NCBI RefSeq assembly: GCF_007673525.1
Contig: NZ_VDZU01000001.1
Location: forward strand, 2,554,055-2,618,054
Reading direction: 5' to 3'
Origin: Fictibacillus phosphorivorans
Lineage (GTDB): Bacteria > Bacillota > Bacilli > Bacillales > Fictibacillaceae
DNA length: 64,000 nt
In this document: piece after piece, positions 35,215 through 43,942 of the stretch
Layout: each line of letters starts with the position of its first letter
How positions within the stretch are numbered: position 1 is the stretch's first letter
The notes under the pieces: generated by a model
The model's database searches: none
What the model was told of the DNA's origin: nothing
Seen by the model: only the letters and a program-made list of their open reading frames with translations
Position numbers and translations under genes: made by a program

Positions 35215-35245
35215 GACATTTCATCCTCCTTTAAAAAGGAAAATC

Positions 35246-35863
35246 TTATTGCTCTGAAGCAGGTTTTCCGGAAGAATCTGTTGACTCATCATCAACGACC
35301 TCAGGCTTAGGTACTGCATTCTCTGTATCTAAAGTTAACACTTCACTTGCAGGTTGATAGGACTTACCGTACAATTCACTATCTTTGTACGTGTGTATTT
35401 CATTATACGTCTTTTTCATGTTTTCATAAATAGTTTCTTCGGATTCTTTAGTTGGTGACCAAAAAAGAATCTCCATCTCATTCACTTCATCCGTAGCGAG
35501 TGAGCGCCTTCTGTACCCTATACTAGATGCATGTTCAAATCCTTCCCGAGTGTAGAACCGTAACCTTTTTTCTGTATCAGTATCTTCATAATCGACTGGC
35601 TCAACTTCTAAGATGATCGGTTTCCCTTTTGCTTTTAACTTTTCGATCAGTTTATGGCCGAGACCTTGACCTCTAGCATCTTTTGAAACAAATAAGTAAT
35701 CAATAAAAACAAAATCAGTGAGTTCTACATACATCAAAACGTGATATTGGCCTTCATCTTTGTGATAGATGTCACTCTTCTCGTCTAATAATAATTCCAT
35801 GTGTTCTTTAGATTTCATCTCTTCAATCGGAAAATATTGATTTAATTTCTCATACCAGTTCAT
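35246..35863 (-). CDS. yjbC: GNAT-family acetyltransferase YjbC
   Basis: A 205-residue GNAT protein; the acetyl-CoA loop is in LFVSKDARGQGLGHKLIEKL, followed by LRFYTREGFEHAS. The C-terminal 60 residues are hydrophilic and Ser/Glu-rich, longer than in B. subtilis. In B. subtilis yjbC is upstream of spx and shares transcripts with it; here a basic mini-gene and a terminator lie between. Substrate unknown. Confidence 0.88.
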   Translation of the reverse strand: MNWYEKLNQYFPIEEMKSKEHMELLLDEKSDIYHKDEGQYHVLMYVELTDFVFIDYLFVSKDARGQGLGHKLIEKLKAKGKPIILEVEPVDYEDTDTEKRLRFYTREGFEHASSIGYRRRSLATDEVNEMEILFWSPTKESEETIYENMKKTYNEIHTYKDSELYGKSYQPASEVLTLDTENAVPKPEVVDDESTDSSGKPASEQ

Positions 35864-35992
35864 TTTTTCCCCATCATCTCCTTAGATTTTAGTGATAATA
35901 TATAGTTTTCCCTCTTTCTTCCTTTGTTATCATGAGATACAATAAAGAAAGAAGTACGTGGTGAACTCTTTGTGAAAAGGAGGAGTCCTCAT

Positions 35993-36172
35993 TTGATTTC
36001 ATTCTTTACCGATTTAACCTTGCTAGCACTTTGTGTTGTTGGAATCACAGCCCTGATGGGAAGCATCTCCCAATTCATTGCTGTAAAATTGTTTGGCGGT
36101 AAAAAAGTTTTTCATTTTGTGGATAAATCGAAGTCTTTTCAAGAAAACTGGAGACCTGTTAAAAGAAGATAA
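35993..36172 (+). CDS. Small single-pass membrane protein (59 aa)
   Basis: A 59-residue protein with one hydrophobic segment at about 7-35 (LTLLALCVVGITALMGSISQF) and a basic tail ENWRPVKRR. The TTG at 35993 is chosen because AAAAGGAGGAG is properly spaced; a GTG seven codons upstream overlaps that site. A terminator follows. No family recognised. Confidence 0.65.
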   Translation: MISFFTDLTLLALCVVGITALMGSISQFIAVKLFGGKKVFHFVDKSKSFQENWRPVKRR

Positions 36173-36178
36173 AATGCG

Positions 36179-36207
36179 AACAACCCGTGAATTTTGGGTT
36201 GTTTTTT
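36179..36207 (+). terminator. Terminator after small membrane gene
   Basis: Stem AACAACCC / GGGTTGTT followed by T-run. Confidence 0.8.
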
Positions 36208-36267
36208 ACATTTCAAGTCCGAACTACTTTATAATATAAGGGTAGCATACATAATAGAGGTGTACAA

Positions 36268-38028
36268 ATGCATAGAAACCTTAGAACGTTCATCAACCAA
36301 TTAAGATCTGAAAAAGAAATTGTAGAAATTCATACAGAAGTGGATCCTTATCTAGAAATCCCTGAAATCCATAGACGTGTGATCTCAGAAGAAGGACCAG
36401 CTCTTCTGTTTACAAATGTTAAAGGTAAGAATATTCCTGTTGTAACGAATCTTTTTGGAACAATAAAACGAGTAGACATGGCTTTTGGTCCAAAACCAGA
36501 GCAGCTAGTAAAAGAACTTGTAGGGTCTATTGATGAGTTAATGCCTCCCTCCCCTTCTGTATTATGGAAGAAAAAAGGCATGATCAAGGATGTTTTATCA
36601 CTTGGCACGAAAACAGTGAACAAAAATAAAGCTCCTTTATTAGAAACTTTTACAACGAATATTAACATGCAAGACCTGCCAGCATTAACGGGCTGGCATT
36701 TAGACAGCAATCCATTCGTAACCCTGCCACTCGTGTATACGGAACATCCTGATAAACATGAACACAATCTTGGTATGTACAGAATTGAGATTAAAGAAAA
36801 AAATAAGACGGGAATTCACTGGCAGATTCACAAAGGTGGAGGCTTCCATCATTATGCCGCTGAGCAAAAGAATGAAGCTTTGCCTGTGACGCTGTTTCTA
36901 GGTGGACCTCCTTCCCTAATGATCTCAGCGATCGCTCCTCTTCCAGAAGCTGTTCCTGAGCTTATGTTTTCCTCTATGTTAATGGGAGAAAAATTAAGTC
37001 TTGCACATGTTGATGGCCATCCTCATCCTTTAATTGCAGAGGCAGAGTTCGCGTTTGGAGGAATCGTTCCGCCGCATGTCCGAGAACCTGAAGGACCTTT
37101 TGGCGATCATTATGGTTATTATTCATGGGCACACGATTTCCCTGTATTTAACGTTGATAAAATGTGGAAGCGAAAAGATGCCATCTATCCTGCAACAGTG
37201 GTCGGTAAACCAAAACAAGAGGATTATTTTATCGGAGAATATCTGCAAAGATTGATGAGTCCACTATTCCCTGTTGTTATGAACGGAGTACGAGATCTTT
37301 GGACGTATGCAGAAACAGGCTTTCATGCACTTGCAGGGGCTGTCGTCCGCGAATCTTATTATAAAGAAGGTTTGGCACACGCTTTTCGTATTATGGGTGA
37401 AGGACAACTAACGCTAACGAAATTCTTGATGGTAACGAATAAGCCTGTTAACCTGCAAAATTTCGCAGAACTTGCAGAAGGGGTACTTGAGAGGTTTCTT
37501 CCTGAACGTGACCTTTTGATTATCCATGATACTTCTATGGATACTCTTGATTATACCGGCCGTAAGTTCAATACAGGTTCAAAAGCAATCATGACTGGAT
37601 TAGGTGAACCTGTCCGCGAACTTAAACGCACTTATGATGGTGGTACCATTTCAGGCATCCATGACGTTGGCGTATATTGTGGTGGGTGTTTAACGGTAAG
37701 TGGACCATCATTTGAAGAAGCACCTGACTTTGCAGAAAAACTGCTTGAGAATGGTCACGACTCTTTCAAAGATTGGCCGTTAGTTTTTCTAGTTGATGAT
37801 GCATCCATTGCAGCAACACAGGCTGAATTTTTGTGGACAACCTTCACACGATTCGATCCAGCCTATGATGTATACGCAAAGAGTACGATAGACAGAAATC
37901 GTATTAAATATGAAGGAACAATCATTATTGATGCTAGAATGAAGCCATTCTATCCCGATGTGGTTGAAACTCGTGAAGATATAGATAAATTAGTGACTGA
38001 TCGTTGGGATGCGTACTTTAAAAAGTAA
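36268..38028 (+). CDS. UbiD-family (prenyl-FMN) decarboxylase
   Basis: A 586-residue UbiD-family enzyme. It has the conserved acidic pair in REPEGPFGDHYGYYS (about 270-285), an earlier GMYRIEIKEKNKTGIHW segment, and a C-terminal DPAYDVYAKST region. Members need prenylated FMN made by UbiX and reversibly decarboxylate aromatic or unsaturated acids. It is longer than BsdC (about 470 residues), placing it in the 580-600-residue group. The substrate is not evident. No ubiX or other pathway gene is adjacent; it stands alone with its own terminator. Confidence 0.9.
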   Translation: MHRNLRTFINQLRSEKEIVEIHTEVDPYLEIPEIHRRVISEEGPALLFTNVKGKNIPVVTNLFGTIKRVDMAFGPKPEQLVKELVGSIDELMPPSPSVLWKKKGMIKDVLSLGTKTVNKNKAPLLETFTTNINMQDLPALTGWHLDSNPFVTLPLVYTEHPDKHEHNLGMYRIEIKEKNKTGIHWQIHKGGGFHHYAAEQKNEALPVTLFLGGPPSLMISAIAPLPEAVPELMFSSMLMGEKLSLAHVDGHPHPLIAEAEFAFGGIVPPHVREPEGPFGDHYGYYSWAHDFPVFNVDKMWKRKDAIYPATVVGKPKQEDYFIGEYLQRLMSPLFPVVMNGVRDLWTYAETGFHALAGAVVRESYYKEGLAHAFRIMGEGQLTLTKFLMVTNKPVNLQNFAELAEGVLERFLPERDLLIIHDTSMDTLDYTGRKFNTGSKAIMTGLGEPVRELKRTYDGGTISGIHDVGVYCGGCLTVSGPSFEEAPDFAEKLLENGHDSFKDWPLVFLVDDASIAATQAEFLWTTFTRFDPAYDVYAKSTIDRNRIKYEGTIIIDARMKPFYPDVVETREDIDKLVTDRWDAYFKK

Positions 38029-38049
38029 TCCTTATTATACTTCAGCAGC

Positions 38050-38081
38050 AAAAAAAGAAGCGTTGCGGCTTCTTTTTTTGC
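38050..38081 (+). terminator. Terminator after ubiD-like gene
   Basis: Stem AAAAAAAGAAGC / GCTTCTTTTTTT. Confidence 0.85.
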
Positions 38082-38157
38082 TTATTTTAGTTGATAAATT
38101 GTCCAAATGGTGTTATTGTATATAACAATATACATTTTTAGAGAAAGGAGAAATCAT

Positions 38158-38697
38158 ATGCGAAATATTAGCTTACTTGATTTATATAACCACCCTCATG
38201 TACAAAAATATGTGAAGCGCTCTGGAATGGTTCATGCCATCTCAACAGCTTATCATGCATACCATTTGTCTCAAAAATATGGTGTGGATCCTGATTTAGC
38301 GACAAAGGCTGCTTTTCTTCATGATATCGGTCACTATACATGGTATAAAAACGGTCATTGGGACTATGACATGTACAAAGAAAATGATATTCATGCGATT
38401 AAAGGTGCAGAACGCGCACATCGAATTTTAGTTTCTCTTGGTGAAGATCGTAAAAATGCAAAAGAAATTGCTCTTGCCATTTTACTGCACACCGATTCAT
38501 ATCTACCTGCTGGCTCACTTAACCTTAATCCGTTGCAAAAAGTTGTTGCTTTAGCTGACGAAGCAGATGAAGAACCAGGCGGAAGCCACCACTATCGTAC
38601 GATTAGTGATATGAAAGCTATAACCATGATCAAAAAATTAGATGAAATGGTAGATGAATATCATGAAGAAGAAAAAGTAAAACACTCTGTTTCCTAA
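38158..38697 (+). CDS. HD-domain phosphohydrolase
   Basis: A 179-residue HD protein: an early His in RSGMVHAISTAYHAYHLS, the HDIGH metal motif in AAFLHDIGHYTWY, and later LLHTDS and LADEADE supplying the remaining ligands. YqeK-like and general HD hydrolases share this layout; the substrate (nucleotide or phosphoester) is unknown. ATG at 38158 follows AAAGGAGAAAT. Confidence 0.88.
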   Translation: MRNISLLDLYNHPHVQKYVKRSGMVHAISTAYHAYHLSQKYGVDPDLATKAAFLHDIGHYTWYKNGHWDYDMYKENDIHAIKGAERAHRILVSLGEDRKNAKEIALAILLHTDSYLPAGSLNLNPLQKVVALADEADEEPGGSHHYRTISDMKAITMIKKLDEMVDEYHEEEKVKHSVS

Positions 38698-38718
38698 GGA
38701 AGGAAAAGAGTGTTTTTA
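38680..38718. terminator. Bidirectional terminator overlapping HD gene end
   Basis: Stem AAAACACTCT / AGAGTGTTTTT whose left arm is in the last codons of the HD gene. Confidence 0.7.
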
Positions 38719-38736
38719 ACATTCTTACATATTTTA

Positions 38737-39588
38737 TTAATAAGCTACAAATCCAATAGCTTTTTCACTCGAATACGTTCCGATCGTGCTTCCAAAACGA
38801 GTATAGATCACTTTTGGAAAACTAGATAACGAGAATAATTCTTCAAATTCTTTTATAACTTCATCCGTAGAAGGAAAACTATGAATGAGGTAAAGTGTCT
38901 TTTCAGGGTTTTCTTCTCTCCATTCAGAGATATATTCTTTCATTTTCGAAAGACCCTTCTTACTTCCTCTAAACTTCCCAATCGTTTCAACCACTCCATC
39001 TATGATCGAAATCATCGGTTTAATATTTAACATTCCAGCGATAGCCCCTTGAACAGCAGATATTCTTCCACCTTTTTTCAAGTTTTCTAACGTTTCAAGC
39101 AGTACGTAAGCTTTAATGCCTGATTTCGTATTCTCTAAGCTATTTACAATTTCATTGATCGCCATACCTTCACGTGCTAATTCAATGGCTTCGTTTAATA
39201 AAATTTGTACACCACCTGAAGCGATACCGGAATCTAGAATGATCACTTTTTCTTGTTCTTCTTCAGTTAACATGCTCTTTCCGATCGTAGCACTTTGAAC
39301 CGTTCCACTTAAGTTAGATGAGATGCCGATGTATAGGACATCATGGCCTTTATCTACTTCCTTCTGAAAGGCTTCATAAAAAGATTGTGGAGATGGCTGA
39401 CTTGTTTTAGGTAGTTCTGGTTCCATACTCATACGTTTATAAAATTCATCTTCAGTAATATTCACGCCATCTAAATAATGGTCTTCTCCAAATTGTACAT
39501 TCAAAGGTACAACGGTTAACGAATAATCCAGTTTCTCAAGATCTATTTTAAGGTCACTTGCGCTATCAACTATAAAACTAAGGTTCAT
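38737..39588 (-). CDS. DegV-family fatty acid-binding protein
   Basis: A 283-residue DegV protein: IVDSASDL at the N terminus, TSQPSPQSFYEAF and GISSNLSGTVQSA are the family's fatty-acid carboxylate-binding motifs, with GGRISAVQGAIAGMLNIKPM in the middle. In Firmicutes such FakB-type proteins carry fatty acids for the FakA kinase. Which paralogue this is cannot be told. Single gene convergent with the HD hydrolase. Confidence 0.92.
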   Translation of the reverse strand: MNLSFIVDSASDLKIDLEKLDYSLTVVPLNVQFGEDHYLDGVNITEDEFYKRMSMEPELPKTSQPSPQSFYEAFQKEVDKGHDVLYIGISSNLSGTVQSATIGKSMLTEEEQEKVIILDSGIASGGVQILLNEAIELAREGMAINEIVNSLENTKSGIKAYVLLETLENLKKGGRISAVQGAIAGMLNIKPMISIIDGVVETIGKFRGSKKGLSKMKEYISEWREENPEKTLYLIHSFPSTDEVIKEFEELFSLSSFPKVIYTRFGSTIGTYSSEKAIGFVAY

Positions 39589-39679
39589 ATTGTTCTACCC
39601 CATTTCTGCTTCTGAATCAATTATTAGGGATGTATAAAGAATTGTATACGCTTTACACACTTCTAATAGTTTAACATAA

Positions 39680-39712
39680 AAACGACCTCCTGTATTATAG
39701 GAGATCGTTTTA
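39680..39712 (-). terminator. Terminator after opp operon
   Basis: Stem ACGACCTCCT / AGGAGATCGT (one mismatch) flanked by AAAA/TTTT just past oppF. Confidence 0.8.
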
Positions 39713-39718
39713 AATGTG

Positions 39719-40717
39719 TTAATTCTGTTGCTTTACAGCTTCTTCATCATAAAGGTGACATGCTACCCAATGACCTTCTCTAGCTTCTTGCCATTTAGGC
39801 TTAACAGCTGCACACACATCCATTGCGTGTGGGCAACGTGTACGGAAACGGCAGCCACTTGGAGGGTTGATCGGACTCGGAACATCTCCCTCTAAGATGA
39901 TACGTTCACGGCTTCTTTCAAGTTCAGGATCCGGAACTGGAATCGCTGATAAAAGCGCTTGTGTATACGGGTGAAGCGGTTCTTCATAAAGCTCATCACT
40001 TGTTGTAAGCTCGACGATATTACCTAGGTACATTACACCTACACGATCAGAAATATGTTTAACCATAGATAGATCATGGGCAATAAATAGGTAAGTTAGT
40101 CCACGCTCTTTTTGCAGTTCCATCATCAAGTTAACAACTTGTGCTTGAATGGATACGTCAAGAGCTGAAATTGGCTCATCAGCAATAATAAAGTCTGGAT
40201 CTACGGCTAGCGCACGAGCAATCCCAATACGTTGACGCTGTCCACCTGAGAATTCATGCGGGTAACGGTTTGCGTGCTCTTTATTTAATCCTACTGTTTC
40301 CAGTAGTTCATAAACACGATTTTCACGGTCTTTCTTTGTTTTCGCCAATCCATGAATATCGATACCTTCAGCAATGATATCCTTAACTGTCATACGCGGG
40401 TTAAGAGAAGCGTATGGATCTTGGAAAATCATTTGCATTTTGCGGTTAAATTTCTTTAACTCAGAGCGAGACTTTTTATCATGAACATCATCGCCCTCGT
40501 AAAGAACTTCACCTTCAGTAGCATCATATAGACGAATAATTGTACGTCCAGTTGTAGATTTACCACAACCTGACTCACCTACAAGTCCAAGTGTTTCTCC
40601 TTTATAGATATCAAAGGAAACATCATCTACAGCTTTTAGTACGCCCTTTTTTCCAGCTGGGAAATACTTTTTAAGATTCTTTACTTCTAATAATTTTTCT
40701 CTTTCTACTACTGCCAT
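39719..40717 (-). CDS. oppF: Oligopeptide ABC transporter ATPase OppF
   Basis: A 332-residue ABC ATPase: Walker [13 protein letters not shown], signature [15 protein letters not shown], Walker B FIIADEP, and the C-terminal oligopeptide-transporter domain with [19 protein letters not shown], which in relatives binds a 4Fe-4S cluster. It starts one base before the end of oppD (TAATG). Last gene of oppABCDF. Confidence 0.95.
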   Translation of the reverse strand: MAVVEREKLLEVKNLKKYFPAGKKGVLKAVDDVSFDIYKGETLGLVGESGCGKSTTGRTIIRLYDATEGEVLYEGDDVHDKKSRSELKKFNRKMQMIFQDPYASLNPRMTVKDIIAEGIDIHGLAKTKKDRENRVYELLETVGLNKEHANRYPHEFSGGQRQRIGIARALAVDPDFIIADEPISALDVSIQAQVVNLMMELQKERGLTYLFIAHDLSMVKHISDRVGVMYLGNIVELTTSDELYEEPLHPYTQALLSAIPVPDPELERSRERIILEGDVPSPINPPSGCRFRTRCPHAMDVCAAVKPKWQEAREGHWVACHLYDEEAVKQQN

Positions 40718-41736
40718 TATCGAGCACCCCCAACTAATGCCTCTTCCGGCGGTTCAACTTTTGGAGCTCGCTCATCTAACAACCAGCAAGCTGCTTTGTG
40801 AGAAGAAGATACATCTGTAGCTTCAGGCATATTCTCCAAACAAACTTCCATCGCATAAGGACAACGCGCTGCAAACGGACATCCTTTTGGAGGGTTCATA
40901 AGATCAGGCGGTGTTCCAGGAATCGCTAAAAGTTCTTTTGATTCTGCATTTAATTTAGGCATTGATGCCAATAGTCCCCAAGTGTAAGGATGCTTCGGCT
41001 TATAAAAGATTTCATCGACTGTACCAGTCTCTACGATCATACCACCGTACATTACAGCTACACGTTGAGCTAAGTTAGCTACAACACCAAGGTCATGTGT
41101 GATCAAGATAATTGCAGTACCAGTTTTATCTTGTAGATCACGCATCAAGTCAAGGATCTGTGCTTGAATGGTAACGTCTAGTGCAGTTGTCGGTTCATCA
41201 GCAATTAGTACTTTTGGATTACATGATAATGCAATCGCGATTACTACACGCTGACGCATTCCACCTGAAAATTGGTGAGGGTACTCATCCACCCGAAGCT
41301 CAGGATTCGGAATACCAACAAGTTTTAGTAAGTTAACAGCACGTTCTTTTGCTTCACTCTTGCTCATGTTTTGGTGCTTACGAAGACCTTCCATGATCTG
41401 TTTTCCGATTGTCATCGTCGGGTTAAGAGATGTCATTGGATCTTGGAAAATCATCGAGATTTCAGCACCACGAATTTTTTCCATCTCACGTTCAGAAGCT
41501 TTTGCAAGATCTTTACCTTGAAACTTAATCGATCCTTGCTTAATCGAACCGATTTTATTTGGCAAAAGTCTCATGATTGATTTAGATGTTACTGATTTAC
41601 CGGAACCAGACTCACCAACGATGGCAAGTGATTCACCCTTTTCTAATGTAAAGCTAACGCCACGAACGGCCTTAACTTCTCCCCCATACGTCTGGAAGGA
41701 GACATGTATGTTATCTAACTCTAAAAGTTTTTCCAT
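40717..41736 (-). CDS. oppD: Oligopeptide ABC transporter ATPase OppD
   Basis: A 339-residue ABC ATPase: Walker [12 protein letters not shown], signature [15 protein letters not shown], Walker [13 protein letters not shown], and the C-terminal [14 protein letters not shown]ys motif. Pairs with OppF to power uptake of oligopeptides, including Phr/competence peptides in B. subtilis. Confidence 0.95.
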   Translation of the reverse strand: MEKLLELDNIHVSFQTYGGEVKAVRGVSFTLEKGESLAIVGESGSGKSVTSKSIMRLLPNKIGSIKQGSIKFQGKDLAKASEREMEKIRGAEISMIFQDPMTSLNPTMTIGKQIMEGLRKHQNMSKSEAKERAVNLLKLVGIPNPELRVDEYPHQFSGGMRQRVVIAIALSCNPKVLIADEPTTALDVTIQAQILDLMRDLQDKTGTAIILITHDLGVVANLAQRVAVMYGGMIVETGTVDEIFYKPKHPYTWGLLASMPKLNAESKELLAIPGTPPDLMNPPKGCPFAARCPYAMEVCLENMPEATDVSSSHKAACWLLDERAPKVEPPEEALVGGAR

Positions 41737-41752
41737 TTATATAATCCCCTTC

Positions 41753-42775
41753 CTATCTTCTCATTTTAGGATCAAGCGCATCGCGAAGACCATCACCAAG
41801 AAGGTTAAAGCTGATCATCAGTATACATAATACTGAAGCAGGATAAATTGCTAAGTGAGGGTAGATTCTTATGGATCTAAACCCATCTGCAATCAACGAC
41901 CCTAGAGAAGCGATCGGCGGTTGAATTCCTAAACCAATAAAGCTCAAGAAAGATTCAAAGAATATTGCCCCAGGAATAGTAAACGTACTTGTAACGATAA
42001 TTGCACCTAGTGTATTAGGTAAAAGGTGCTTTGAGATTAATCTTCCATTCGTTGAACCAAGTGTTTTAGATGCTAAAACGAACTCTCGATTCTTTAATGA
42101 AATTATCTGAGCACGAACAATACGAGACATTCCAATCCAACCGGTTATGACGAGTGCGAGTGTGATTGATAGTATTCCTGGATCGAGTATGATGATGAAT
42201 AAGATGATTACCACCAAGTTAGGAATACCAACTAATACTTCTACAATACGCTGCATGATATCATCTGTTCTGCCACCGTAGAAAGCAGAGATTCCACCGT
42301 ATGCAACTCCGATGATTAATTCGATGGCTGAAGCTAAGAAAGCAATATATAAAGAGATTTGTGTTCCCTTCCATACACGAGTCCATTGGTCTCGCCCAAG
42401 ACTATCTGTACCAAACCAGAAGTAATCGTCTTTAGGAACATTCTTCATTTCATATTGATTTACATCTCTGATATCGACACCATTCACTCCAAGAAACTCT
42501 ACTTTTTCAAGTCCAGGAATCTTAGGTGGCAAGTTAGCTCTCATAAGTTCTTGATCATCAATATCATATTTAGTAAATGTTGGTGCGATTAGTGAGAATA
42601 CAATGATGAACGCGATGGCAAAAAGACCTAACATCGCACCTTTATTTTGTTTAAGTCTTCTAAATGCATCTTGCCAAAAACTTAAGCTTGGCTTAGAAAT
42701 TTCTTCAGCTCTGTTTGAATCTAGGTTCGCTGGGCGGAATAAATCAGGTGTTAGTTTGCGTTCTGACATGCTCAT
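41753..42775 (-). CDS. oppC: Oligopeptide ABC transporter permease OppC
   Basis: A 340-residue permease with a cytoplasmic N-terminal stretch, a first helix near 40-60, an external domain (about 70-130), then five helices and the EAA-type loop LGSTNGRLISKHLLPNTLG that contacts the ATPases. Start at 42775 overlaps the oppB stop by one base, with AGGAGG inside the oppB end. Confidence 0.95.
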   Translation of the reverse strand: MSMSERKLTPDLFRPANLDSNRAEEISKPSLSFWQDAFRRLKQNKGAMLGLFAIAFIIVFSLIAPTFTKYDIDDQELMRANLPPKIPGLEKVEFLGVNGVDIRDVNQYEMKNVPKDDYFWFGTDSLGRDQWTRVWKGTQISLYIAFLASAIELIIGVAYGGISAFYGGRTDDIMQRIVEVLVGIPNLVVIILFIIILDPGILSITLALVITGWIGMSRIVRAQIISLKNREFVLASKTLGSTNGRLISKHLLPNTLGAIIVTSTFTIPGAIFFESFLSFIGLGIQPPIASLGSLIADGFRSIRIYPHLAIYPASVLCILMISFNLLGDGLRDALDPKMRR

Positions 42776-43704
42776 TATGATTTACCTCCTGCTACACGAA
42801 TACGTGGATCAATGATTCCATATAAAATATCTACGATTAAAATAATCGCTACAATTAAGAAACTAAAGAAAAGTGTTGTACCCATAATTACTGGGTAGTC
42901 ATTTACCTGAATCGCTTTTACGAATTGCTCTCCAATTCCAGGGATAGCAAAGATATTCTCAATTACTAGTGATCCTGTAATAAGGCCGATAGCCATTGGT
43001 CCTAAGATCGTTACGATAGGAATCAAACTATTTCTTACGCAGTGTTTAAAGATTACTGCAGATTTACTTACACCTTTTGAACGTGCCATAAGAATGTAAT
43101 CTGTTCCTAGTATCTCAAGCATTTCAGTACGCATGAAACGAGCTACTGTTGCTATAACTCCTACGGATAAAGAGAATGCTGGCAATATGTGATATTCCGG
43201 CCCGTTCCAAAATGCAACAGGAAGCCATTGCAATTTCACACCAACGTAGTATTGCAAAAGTCCTGCAAATACGAATGAAGGAATCGCGATACCAAATACC
43301 GCAATGACCATTGCACCATAATCCAAGAACGTATTATGTTTCAATGCAGCCATAATACCCAGCAACAAGCCGACTATTGTACCAAAAAGCAAAGCTTCAA
43401 AACCAACAGTAGCTGATGGTCCCATACCATTGACAATTAATGAATTGACGGTACGTCCATCAAACTGAAACGTATATCCTAAATCACCCTGTGCCAATTT
43501 CGTAATATAGTTAATATATTGAACAGGCACCGGGTCATTTAACCCGTATTTTTCATTTAGTGCATATCTTTGAGTTTCCGTTAACTTGTCTTGGTTGTTA
43601 AATGGAGAACCCGGTAACAACTTCATTAAAAAGAATGTAATCGTTGCAATGATCAGCAAAGTTAAAATCATGTATAGAACTCGCTGTGTAATATAACGCA
43701 ACAT
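42775..43704 (-). CDS. oppB: Oligopeptide ABC transporter permease OppB
   Basis: A 309-residue permease starting MLRYITQRVLYMILTLLII, with six hydrophobic segments and the EAA loop MARSKGVSKSAVIFKHCVRN. The ATG at 43704 has GGGGGAGGTG at correct spacing, so nine codons of the longer frame are dropped. A strong hairpin lies between oppA and this gene. Confidence 0.95.
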   Translation of the reverse strand: MLRYITQRVLYMILTLLIIATITFFLMKLLPGSPFNNQDKLTETQRYALNEKYGLNDPVPVQYINYITKLAQGDLGYTFQFDGRTVNSLIVNGMGPSATVGFEALLFGTIVGLLLGIMAALKHNTFLDYGAMVIAVFGIAIPSFVFAGLLQYYVGVKLQWLPVAFWNGPEYHILPAFSLSVGVIATVARFMRTEMLEILGTDYILMARSKGVSKSAVIFKHCVRNSLIPIVTILGPMAIGLITGSLVIENIFAIPGIGEQFVKAIQVNDYPVIMGTTLFFSFLIVAIILIVDILYGIIDPRIRVAGGKS

Positions 43705-43870
43705 TACAAACACCTCCCCCAAATGTTTCAAGCCTTAATATTTTGAAATCTTTCTGTAATATCTATCTTAAGGGACAAAATATTTTATATCAATAGAAAA
43801 TATTCTTTTTTCGACATTTTCTGATTTCTTTCTCATGTTATAAAAATTTCCATCTGCCCTTTTCATGGCA

Positions 43871-43910
43871 AAAAAGAGAGTACATGTCAGGAACACATGT
43901 ACTCTCCTGA
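43871..43910 (-). terminator. Strong hairpin between oppA and oppB
   Basis: A perfect 12-base stem GAGAGTACATGT / ACATGTACTCTC with a 7-base loop and a minus-strand T-run lies in the 238-base oppA-oppB gap. It probably acts as a partial terminator or mRNA stabiliser, giving more binding protein than permease. Confidence 0.85.
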
Positions 43911-43942
43911 GAAAAACTATTTACTATTTTTCAATAGTACAA

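Noticed and set aside
36348..36767. 139-residue frame opposite the UbiD gene
   Set aside because: Antisense shadow without ribosome site, fully inside a well-supported gene.
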